Source: Crossaster papposus
Taxonomy: Eukaryota; Echinodermata; Asteroidea; Velatida; Solasteridae
Assembly: GCA_037893245.1 (NCBI GenBank)
Contig: JBAIAA010000739.1
Span: forward strand, 62,001-126,000
Reading direction: 5' to 3'
Length of the DNA stretch: 64,000 nt
The notes beneath the pieces are model-generated. The model searched no databases. It saw nothing but the letters and a program-made list of their open reading frames with translations, and had not been told where the DNA came from. Both the position numbers and the translations under genes were made by a program. Positions 51,063 through 62,700 of the stretch are shown in pieces (within the stretch, counting starts at the first letter, position 1; the number at the start of each line of letters is the position of its first letter).

Positions 51063-51431
51063 CCGTACTGCTTTCTCGAAAATAGTTGCATATTCAATCT
51101 GTTATTTTGGTGTTCATTTCTTACGTTTCTTACACTGAAAGGATATCGTCCGCGGTGCGTCACCTTATCCTAAACATCCTGATATTGTGCACCACTCTGC
51201 GCATTGATTCGGAAATATAGACAGTAAATACTTGGTTGTGCACTTATATTGTTCATAATAATTACAGTAACCACCAGCCTCTAAAATGTCACTCAAAGTT
51301 CCCCCGATTTTGTTTTACCTACAAACACCAGCCGACACTTGAGCCGCTTAGGTCGAATCTGAGAAACCGCTGATCGAAATCTCGCGTTAACACCTTTACA
51401 AGTGTGGTATTTAGTGTAACAGTGGTTCTGG

Positions 51432-51826
51432 TTAAAGGGATCGTATACGTTTGGTAATTGGAACCCACTGTTTGTTTCAATCTATTATAGTTATAGATAT
51501 ATACCATAAAATTAACCTGTACAAATTTTATTTCAAAAGGTGGTAGCGATTTTGAGATATTGCCGGAAATCTGGAGCGGTTAAGTCCACGCAGGAAGAAA
51601 AATCTGCATTGGAATACACAATCTGAGAAACGTCACTGCAGTAACGCTTCTCAGATTCAAATTTTTGGGGATACAAAGTGATATCTTTTTCCATAACCGC
51701 AGTACTCCGAAGTGAAAAGTTTCTAAAAATGCATTATACTATCCAAAGCTGCTGTACTTCTTACCAAGTAAGTTTGTATTGCCATTAATTTTTGGAGTAA
51801 TTACCAAACGTATACGATCCCTTTAA
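51432..51826. mobile_element. TTAA MITE (GGATCGTATAC family), copy 2
   Basis: Starts TTAAAGGGATCGTATACGTT and ends AACGTATACGATCCCTTTAA, an inverted terminal repeat of at least 24 bp. Its interior is the reverse complement of 37374-37769. Confidence 0.88.
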
Positions 51827-53450
51827 ACTAGGCCACACTGTATCACAGCACACCCCAGAGCTATAAACACCCCCCCCCCCCCCCCCCAGATTGTCATCAT
51901 CAACTACACAAGGAACAAATCACTATTAGAAACGGGTGTAGGTGTGAACTGCGCATGGATACTTTAGTCGTTGCTAGGTTCCGGTGAGACGTGGCAGACG
52001 ACAAAAGACCGCGCGCTTTTGCAGTTTCTTCATCAGAAACGATCTGCCTGGGACTACGGTTGGCGATCTTCGTGCAGATTTGACCGTAACTGCGAGTGGA
52101 TTCGAAGTTGGAATACCAATAGAGGTAGGTAGTATAGTAATGCACCAAATTAATGTAGTGATGCACTGTTATAGTGTTAATAACCAATCTCCTTATCATA
52201 AAACAACTAATATTTCTTTACCCAGTCGGTTCATCGACACAATTTTCGACACAATTTTCGACACAATGCGACACCTATTTTGGTATTGACACTTTTTGGT
52301 TCCTTAGTGTACAATCGGAAAGTCACAGTTAACATTGTCATATACTGCTCACGCAGCCCGGCTGAGTGCTGTTCATTAGCTATTTTTAACTTTATCGGTA
52401 GTCCTAGAGGGCCATGGCACGATTATTTTTGCAAAGAATAAACAAGTACAAATGTCATGACCTAGATCGATTGTCTGCAAAAGATTGCCACGTAATTGCT
52501 CAACAAACATTGCCGAACGCCTTATCATCTCGTGTACCAAATTCCGTTTTGCAATAATTACACACAGTGAGTCAACAACAAGCCAAAGATCAAACGTAAT
52601 TTCATTGTCAAGTAGCAGACTCAACCAGTAACGGTTTATACAAATACCCGCATTCCAAACCAGTTCGTTTTTACAGCCGAACGCAGTCTTTAAAACATGT
52701 GGGTTGAATTATAGTTTGTCATAGTATGTATACAAGAACAAATCTTGCTACCAAGAGAGAAGACGTCTTTGTGTTAATTGTCAAGTTTTACAATCTGCTT
52801 ATTTTCTTTCGTGAGGATCTGGAGATATAAAGTTTCCAGAAATCGGTTATCAAAATCTGAACTTTTTTTAAGCGACTGACGACGGTGTGTTGACTGCACG
52901 TCTATTTCAAAGTCCACCGTTGCGTTTCGTTTGTGCTCCAACATTATACACCCGTTGTGTAATTTAACTCTTAACATCTGCCGCTAAATTTCGCGCCGAT
53001 TTGCAGGCATTTCACTAAGGTAAGTTGATCAAAGCTGTTGAGAAACGGTTGAAGTTTGAATTGAATTCTGTTTGCATGTGGAATCTGTAATAGTCTGCAC
53101 GAAACTGTATTTGTGTACACATAATGTGAATAACTATTTATAAATATACCTGAGAGAGTTTATCTGTTCCTATTGGTCGAAGGCCCATGACGTGGGTGGT
53201 TTTGAACGGCCCATAAAACTCCAACTATAGTTTTAAACACTTTTTTCGGTGTCACATTAAATTTTTACTCCTATCAAGTCTGGTCAACCTGAATGAACCT
53301 TTCACTAGTTGAAACCCTACGCAGCATGCGCAACGAGTCCGTGTATTTTCACTGTGACACCTTTACACAAGGTTGTGTACAATAATATAAAAATTTCCAG
53401 AGAATCCAATAATATATTTGATATAAAGTTAAATAATGAAGAAGCGACGA

Positions 53451-53830
53451 ATTACAGGGATCGTATACGTTTGGTAATTACTCCAAACATTTATGGCAAT
53501 AAAAACGTACTTGGTAAAAAGTACAGCAGCTCTGGATAGTATAATGAATTTTTAGAAACCTTTCACTTCGAAGTATACTGCGGTTATGGAAAAAGATATC
53601 ACTTTTTATCCCCAACAATTTGAATCTGAGAAGCGTTACTGCAGTGACGTTTCTCAGATTGTGTATTCCAATGCGGATTATTCTTCCTGCGTGGACATAA
53701 CCGCTCCAGATTTTCGGCAATATCTCAAAATTGCTACCACCTTTACAGGTTAGTTTTATGGTATATATCTATAACTATATAGGATTGAAACACATGGGTT
53801 CCAATTACCAAACGTATACGATCCCTTTAA
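53451..53830. mobile_element. TTAA MITE (GGATCGTATAC family), copy 3
   Basis: Starts ATTACAGGGATCGTATACGT and ends ACGTATACGATCCCTTTAA, in the same orientation as 37374. It has an internal deletion of about 20 bp near 53743. Confidence 0.85.
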
Positions 53831-54713
53831 GATAATTATCTAAACTATTTCAGTATATGAGATACCTCGAAGAGCAACACTTATCTTCAGACATTGCAGT
53901 TTATTACATTGTAACAAAATTTAAGGCAGCCACAATTGTAAGGTTCCTCCTACCCATATACAACGCAGTTTTGCTTATAAATATGCAAATTCGCATGAAC
54001 AAAAAAACAGGCGCCAAATATACAATTTAAAATGGCAAAACAAAAATTGAAATTAAGGTTAAATGAAACACAAAATATGCATTTTCATGGATTGTAGTTA
54101 ACAAAATACGTTGTATATCCCTTTAAATTTGTTTCTCATTAGGTTTGATATATTGTCGTATCCTTGCACCTAGGTACATGTCAAAGAAACCGAAATAACC
54201 AATTAAATTTAATTCAATTGGATCCGTCATCGCCCACTTGTCTTTGGCAAAAAAAACCAGCGATGGTTTCGTAAACAAACGCGCGAGGCACGCGCGGAGT
54301 GTCAAACATTTACGTCTGGACGGGGCAAATTATTAAAAAATAGTCAACAACGAGCAATAAAATATACCAATTGGCAGGTCCCTCATCAAGTCCTCTCTAA
54401 ATCTCGTCCGTGCTGAAATTGCTCCCATGAAAGATTTGCAATTATGCATGTGGGCATGCGCCGAGGACTACACAAAAACGGGCGTTGTTCCTGTTTTAGC
54501 CACCGTGTGATGCCCGTGTCTTCAGGGTGTGAGCCACCACTATTCAAGCTCATCAACAAAGTTGGACCCAAATTTGATCATTTACTCTCAAATTTGTATC
54601 CTAGTGGAGACATCTCTTTGTTCTCGTGTACAAACTGCTTAAAAAGTCGGGCACCTTTTTCAAAATGCTCCTATTTCAACCACAATTAATTTCCTGGGTT
54701 GAAATTTCGACCC

Positions 54714-54805
54714 AATATACCCTATATTATACCCTAACCCAAACACTAACCCTAACCCACATCCTAAACCTAGTTTTTGAGTAATTTGAGTACACTCCAA
54801 AAATC
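54714..54805. repeat. TTAGGG-containing element, copy 2 (partial)
   Basis: ATATACCCTATATTATACCC, CTAACCCAAACACTAACCCT and CTAGTTTTTGAGTAATTTGA match 45695-45790. Confidence 0.65.
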
Positions 54806-56122
54806 TAATTCGTGAAATTCCCAGTGGAGACCTATTCATCTATAGAAATTTACCCTCCGGAGACCTTTTGTCTCCATTATACACATTGTGTTCAGGTCTC
54901 CAGAGGGTATACCGAATTTCAGATCAAAATGTGTTCCAGACACATGTATCTTGCTCAGCCAGAATACATAGGCCCTAATACTAGTTACAGGATTTTCTGT
55001 AAGAATGTGTACGTACAACGTACCGTGTCGCATGAGTTTTGACGGAGTTTCAAATTGGTCACACGAACACGCAGGCAATTCGAGTGCTTACCTGCTATGC
55101 GGTTTGAGATGATAAATGGAAAAAGCGTCGCGTTTATTAGCCGATCGCACGTACGCCAAACACTGTAATATTTCAAATAGTACGACAGATTTCTTTACAC
55201 AAAAGCAAAGTGATTATCGTAATTGCTAAGCAAGAAAACGTCGGTGTACAGTCATAAAAACAGTACTAATTTATAGAAATGTGCAGCAATATTCTGAAGC
55301 TAATTTGAAGCAATTAACCATAAAACTTTTTAAGATATACGGCACAGTTCTTTCATCACACACCTCTTTTAATATTTTTTGCTTCCCGAAGACAATGAGT
55401 AAAATATAAATATCCAATCTGACGGTGAAAAGTGCAGCTGAAAAGTGCATCGTTTGATAGGCTTTGATGAACGAGCTGTTCGCCCGATGACGGTCCTAGA
55501 ATGCTGATCGAAACGTTGATTCAAAGCTTTAAACGCACAATCTGTATAATGTAATATTTTTGTGAATTGTTTTGCAATTTTTTTGGATTGTTTTGCGACT
55601 AAATGCGCGTAGTTCGCGTACGATGTGTACAAAACCAACATCGTTCCATGGGGAAAGTGGCAACAGTCGTTGAGTTGACAAATGACGGGCTAGCGCGGGG
55701 GGCTCGCGAGCCGAAACGCGCCGGCGAGAAACGGCCGGCTGTATTGGGTTCGAGTGGCCGTCAACATCGTACACGATCTATGTTGAGGAGGTCATTCAGA
55801 AAGATAAATCTGTTTTTCCTGTCGGAAAAATAAATCCACTATTTGCCACGACCTCAAATTATGGCATTTTATTTCTACAAAGGGCCATTAAAAAAATACT
55901 TCCAGCGAATATTTTCATTGTGGAGTCTTTTTTTTAACTAAACTTTCGTTCCGTTTAGATCCTGCATGGACTAACCTTATTATGTCAACCACCTTCAATT
56001 TTAAATGGTCTGGTGTCCTTTTGCCATTCGCTCTCATTGTAAAAAGACGTATTGGTGCTTGACGTCTCTACAAAAGAAAGAGTATTCCCGAGTGCCGTGG
56101 TTATATAATAATATAGTGTTCC

Positions 56123-56350
56123 ATAAGCCAATTTAATGGAGCTTATCAGTAAACAAATAATGCTTAGCATGAACATTCTTCATTGGCCAAAACAGGGTCA
56201 CAAACCAAATATTTAGGCGATGTATATTTGCGACTGGTATTCAGCTGGTTTTTGCTTAGCATCAAAAATACATGAGGTTAACATGTATTAATTGAGCAAG
56301 AATTGTTGTGCTAAGCAACATTTTGTGCTGAGCATCTCCATTAAATTGTT
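56123..56350. mobile_element. palindromic GCTAAGCA-family element
   Basis: Left ATAAGCCAATTTAATGGAGC; right GAGCATCTCCATTAAATTGT. Interior TGGCCAAAACAGGGTCACAA matches the family. It lies about 400 bp upstream of the second receptor start. Confidence 0.65.
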
Positions 56351-56738
56351 CTGAAGATAAGTTTAAAAGCGTGTACAGGTTCAATGTATTAACAATTCAT
56401 TGTATACTCTTGTACCGAACATATTCGGTACAGGTCCATTGTAATTGGCTGATTCTTCACGTCACGTGATGGACCTCCAACCAATCACTAAACCAGAATG
56501 ACAATTCACTGCACAAAATGTCACACATAATACTCGCAATTGGCTGATTATCAAGCGTCACGTGATGGGCTCCAGTCAATCAACAAACAAGAAAGTATAA
56601 TGCGAGTTTCATCTTAATACTGATATCCTACCTCAATTTTACGTATGGTTTTATAATACACATTGTTTTCGGACTTTGAAGATGATTTCAAACCACGGGG
56701 CCGTATGACACAGCGAATCGTTCAAACTGGAAGAAAGC

Positions 56739-59700
56739 ATGTTTAGAAACCGGACCGGCCGTGGATTCTTCCCCTTATTTGCCCTGTTTCTGGTGGCGAG
56801 TTTCGGAGGCATCCAGTGCCAAGACGTGTGCCAGGACGGCACGGGGCCCAACGGGAACGGGACGCGGTGCGAGTGCCTGCCGGTGGCCGACGCCGTGCTC
56901 AACGTCGACTGCACCGGCAGAGCTTTGACTGAAATCCCGCTCATTCCGGCAAACACCGGAGTTTTGTAAGTCGCCTGTTCTCCTCCTTTTGGTATCTTCA
57001 GTTGTTTTTTCCCTCAACAAATACAGTCGAGCAGTGCTATTGTATAGGATAACCGAATAACGGGCTAAATTGGCCATTGTGGTGTGTACACCAAGGGCCA
57101 ATTTTATGGAGCTGCGAGGCACAAACAAAATGCTTAGCATAGAAATTCTTCCTTGTCAAAAACAGGGTTACAAACCAAAATGTTTAGGTGATGTATATTG
57201 TTGGTGACTTATAGTATTCAACTTGGTTTTTGGTTTAGTTTTTGCTTAGCATAAAAAGTACATGGAGTTTTGGTTGGAAACCTGTTTTCATACTGAGCAA
57301 GACTTTTGTGTGATATTAAATGTTTGTGCTTAGCAGCTCCATAAAATTGGCCTGGGTGCGTGAATGGGGAGTAACCACCCTGTTTTAATGGTTATTCGCT
57401 GATTTTTTTGGTTTTTTATAGAGATCTAACCAATAATAACATTCAGCTTATCCAGTTGCGAGATTTTCGGCGGCTGGACACGCTACAGAAATTGTGAGTA
57501 TATAACTCAATAGGGTGTATAATGTTGGAACATGGTTTCAATGTATGTACGTCTACATACAACCCACAAAATGGACCCCATACAAGCTTTAAGTTAGTTA
57601 CCCTTACCTAAAATACAAGTGAATCAGTAACTATAAACAATTTAACATGGTGTACCCTCCTCGTGTGAAAATAACCATCGAAACAAATTTGTTTAACATT
57701 ATCTAAGATAATCACGTCAGTTTCACACATAGGTCATACCTACAGCTCTAAAATTTCATTTTTCTATTAATTTGTTTAGGTTGACCCAAAGTTACTAACT
57801 TCAATAAGTTTTTTTAAATAGTGTTGGTGCCGAAAAAATTGTTACAGCGCCCTCATTCGACCAGCAGTTTCCTATCCTGGGGAACTATAAACACAAACAA
57901 ATTCGTACTTCTCGGAATATTTTGTGTAGAAAAAACACAGCACCGCGATTTTTATTTACAAACGGTACAAATTCTACAAACAACCTTTTCTGCCAATATT
58001 TCGTTAATCTTTCGTATATACTTATATAATTAATATCGTAATTTGTTTCGCAACAGTCTGTTCTCTTTTTATCATCATATGCACTGCCACATGTTATTTT
58101 CAGGGTACTCACGGGAAACCCGCTGGACTGCGGCTGCGCCTCGACCGATTTCAAAAGCTGGGTCATCAACCTCCAAAGCGTGACTGCGACAGCCCAGTTG
58201 GTAGAGGGCGCCGTTTGCGGCGACGCTGTATACGGTGGTGAAAATCTGATAGAAGCTTTGTTTTGCTTTGAAGGCAAGTGTTGAGAAAGTTCGAGCAAGG
58301 ACCAATGGTTAACTAGTGGTTGGTTTGTGGCGTACCTTGCGCACGCGCCATGAAGGTGTAGAGCGAACAACTCTTGACTAGTCGACATTTGTGGTGCTGA
58401 AACGTACTCACACCGACAAAACAACATTTTAGCGTTAATTTATCTTACATAACCGCTGTTTTTATCGTACAATGGCGACAAAAGTGGCAAAACCACAAAC
58501 TCTCAAACAAATAGCTATGTCTCTACAAGGATACAAATTCACGATAGAGTTCTTATTTTGTGCAGGGTGTGAATGACAGCCGTAGTGACAAATTTAAATT
58601 GAGGCTCGGGGCACGAAATACATATTTGGTTGAGAATAAACTTTCCATTTTCTAAATACATGTACATGCAGTAGACATTATCTTTGATGATTTTAAACGG
58701 CCATTTCAATTCACAGACCGTGTGTGTTACAAGTCGTGTACCAATGTTACTGACGGCAGCGCTTGCTCTTCCGAGTTTTGCTTCCCAGTAAGTAGAAATT
58801 AACACGATTAACAACTTACCATAGAAAACTCCGAGAACAATACCGTCACTGTATTCAAATTTTCGAATGATGTATATTGTTTGTGACTAATTGCTTAGCC
58901 TGAAAACACAAGGAGGTTTGGCTAGCAACCCGTTTTTACTAAGAAAGATTGTTTTGTTGCTACGCACATTTCTGTGCTTAGCAGCTCCATGAAACTGGCT
59001 CTTGGTTACCAGCGTAATGCCATGTAATGTATATAACACTCGTTACTGTTTTTTTAGCTGGTTCCCCTAAACTCGCTAAGCAGTATCTCCTTTGATTTCT
59101 TTGCTGGATCTATTTTTTCTGTTTTATCTGTCAGGGTGATACCTGCCAGAATGACCTGGCGTACGCGGCTGACGGCAGCGTTCGGATGACAAAATCTTGC
59201 GTGTTTATGGCCGTCTGTCAGGACGCAGCTAAAGCGGCAAACGAGGCCAGGTGTCGACAGTCGGTCGGTGCGTCCTCGCGTTGCGTCTACTGCTGCCAGG
59301 GGGACAATTGCAACGCACAACTCAACACAATCAACGGTAAACTTACCATACCACCGTTCGCCTATTCTCCTATTTTATACAATTCTCAAATTCCGACTTA
59401 CATAATTTATCGAGATGCTCTTTTATTTGTTAAATCAGATTTTGCGCTTCCTTCGTACATGAACGCAACTTACACAAAGCCGTTTGATCTACATGTACAC
59501 GTGCGGTGCGGTTAAACTAAACCCAGATACAGAGGTTTGCTACGAATTCGAGCGATTCACAATACATAGAAGCTGCCGTTGGAGGCGCAAATCCTGCTAT
59601 ACCCGCAGTGCATCATGGGAAAAAGTCGACATCAGTTTGAAAAACAGTATTCATTTTGCATGAACTCATCAGTTTTTACGTCTTTTTGGATGCGCACGAT

Positions 59701-62700
59701 TAAAGTTCCATTTTTTTTCTCTGCAAATAATGTTTTAATCAACGACGCTTCCGGATACATTTATGTTTGTGTTGTACCTCGCGTGAACAATGAAGAACAG
59801 ATATTTCACTACAGTATGATGTAAAGTTTAAAAGTGGCTCTTTTGAGTCAAACGCTTGGTGGCGCACTGCATTGTGAATCGCCCGAATTGACCTAAGTGT
59901 GCAACAAATAAATGTATAATACAAAGTCATGTACGGTGGGTAGTGATTAAATCAAGAAGTAACAGCACTACTTCCATTTACAGAGTTAACTGTTTTAAAC
60001 TAAGCATAAAGGCCAATCTCTGTCGAGACAAATATGCTTCAAATATTTACGTACCAGTTTTTGCTCTTCCAGACACGTACGTGTTCCCCTTCCGGAGGCC
60101 GTTGGAAGTTACAACCCCTCTGCCAGTCACAACAGGTATCTGGCAATAATATACCAGCAGTTTGTTTTTATAAAAAAACACAAAAAAACCCAAACAAACA
60201 AACAAACAAACAAACAAATAATGTTGACAAATGAAATGCTTTATAAGTTAAATTAAAAACATTCATATAAAGTAAACTGTGTACTTTACGATGTGGTGGG
60301 TGTCATTTTGCCCTGAATTAGAAAAGGATTAATCGACTTGTTTACATATTAGAGAAAGTAATTTATTACCGATTTTCAACTGACATCATATACTTAGCGA
60401 GTACACCAAGGAGACCTGTCACCACGCCTGGAACACAGACTACAAGTGGCCGAGGAACTACGCAGATATTTACCACCGAAAGAACTCCGACAACTCTACC
60501 GGACACCGTCTCTTTACGAACTGACAGCGTGGTGCAATCATCGGAAACCCTCTCAGTTAGTGAATCGTCATACCAAACTTCTGGATCCCAGACGTCCGCA
60601 TCATTGCCAGAAACCGTCTCTACATTGACGGACAGCATGGTGCAATCACCGAAATCCTTAACCAGCGAATCGTCATACACACGGACTGGATACCAGACAT
60701 CACCCTTCTCAGAAACCCCTCATAGACATACCCTTACGGACAGCATGGTGCAAACAACAAATTCTTTCTCAACCACCGAATCACCATACACAGATACTGG
60801 ATTCCAGACGACGGAAGCGTCTTCAGAAACGGTCCCTACTCGGAGCGACAGCATGGTGCAGACTTCACATTCCGTCTCAACAAGCCAGTCGTCATACACA
60901 GGTATTGGATTCCAGACACCAGTACCTTCTTCCGAAAGCCAGTACCTTCTCTTAAAACGCATGCAGTTTGTGTCTTGAATAAGAACACGGTGGCCGTCAC
61001 CCATTATTATTTTTCTCTTAGAATCTGGCACCTCGTGGATAATCTCCTCGAGAGTTTGAAACATTCCACAACGGCCGCCCAAGTGGTATGATGACGACAC
61101 GAACATGCACACGAATACCTCTATAGGGGCGATCATTGGTGCAATAATGCTTTCCCTAGTGTGTGGCTGAAGACTACCTCAAACAACGTTTTCACGCTCC
61201 TTAGACAGTGAAACTGCGAACCAACGAACATCAAAAAGAAACCCAGACACCTGCTTCCTAACTCGCACTGTCACACAACACTCATTTTACGTTTACAGGC
61301 CAAAAAATGGAAAGCGACTGACAAACCATAATTATTTTGACAGACAATGTGTTGACCATTTCCAATGGCACTCCCTTGAAACGTAGGCCTAATCTGACAG
61401 AAAGACTTTGAGCCACTGGCAGTCCAACCTCATAACACATTTACTTTGCCTTTTCAGACAGCGGGCAAGGCTCCACAACACCATCCCGAGAAACCTCGGC
61501 GATACCTCGAGAAACCAAGGCAGCCGCCACGCCTTCCCTGTCCACGGCGCGTCCAACCACGGAGCGTGAAACAACGTCTCCGTGCGGCCAGGTACCTCCA
61601 CATCGCTGGTGCCTGGCCGAGACGGCAGAAGGCGAGTGGGGATCTATCACTTGGCCGGCGATGATCGCCAATCGGACTGCCAAGGTGGCGTGCCCGTACA
61701 AGACCCTCGTGGATCCGGATGCTTCTAGGCACGCCCGTAGAACTTGGTAAAGTATTATTTATTTCCGTAAACGAAACACGTCGCCATGTTGGTTCAGTGT
61801 GACGGGCTCGAATCAAGCCTAGAGTTACCTCTAGATACTTTTGTAGAATCAAATCGTAGCGATGGTGCTTTCAACAAGGCTACACAGGGTTCAATTCCAA
61901 CCTAGACTAACTTGGACATTTGCCTTTCATCACCGTCAGGTTTCATTCCACTGGAATGTCATTCCAAGTTAGACCTTTCTCCCACCTCTAAAACATGAGC
62001 TTTCCGTTATTCTCTAGTTTTGGGTACAATCGCTCGGCTGATGACTGAAATTGAATATCCACTTTGTTCCGGAAGTGGCCTAACAGGCAATTAAGCTGAC
62101 AGGTAAGTTAAGAGGTTAAGCTTACAGGGTCTAGGAGCGGCAATAACTCTTTTCCTGGAACAGAGAGAAGTGTATTTATTCATTTGTATTTGGATATAAT
62201 GCAGTTTGTGGGACGCCACTAGCAAACGAGCCTTTTGGGGGAAGCCAGACATGAGCGAATGTCCGACTGCCTCTGGGGCCCTTGAGGAGCTCGCTAAGAT
62301 TGAAATCACAGAGGGTAAGGGTGCCTTTTGTCTATGTCTAAGCTCATGTTTGATGTTTAAAATGGAATGAGATAGGCTAGGCTAGGCTTCTACGATAGGC
62401 TATGCTAGGCTTCTACGATAGGCTAGGCTAGGCTTCTACGATAGGCAACAGCTGTAGCCGTATATTTGGTTTAGCCAATGGTTTACATAATTATGATTAA
62501 CCCTTTCTCTATGAGGCAGATCACTGCATGGTAGTGGTACATGCCAATTCACTCAAGCTGTTTGCATTGAACGATACATAGGTTTTTGGGGTGTGCATGT
62601 TGAAGTGCGTTGAAGGATAAACAAGAGCAAGGGTTAAACAATTGTTTAAATTAATGAAAGAATCAGCAGACATACAAATATACATACAAAAATCACAATT

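Larger units (their letters stand above)
44549..56738. other. 12.2 kb between two divergent receptor genes
   Basis: No supported exon. Both receptor promoters should lie here, but no reliable core promoter is visible. It contains several MITEs, two SINEs, two minisatellites and a C run, listed separately. One open frame (minus, 48655-48880, ending NDAFERTC) has coding-like composition but no recognisable domain. The CpG-rich patch at about 55665-55770 is the most promoter-like composition, yet no start site is evident. Confidence 0.5.

Noticed and set aside
55529-55833. Overlapping frames in a GC-rich patch
   Set aside because: No family similarity, no supporting splice structure, and frames on both strands are equally open as expected for CpG-rich sequence.
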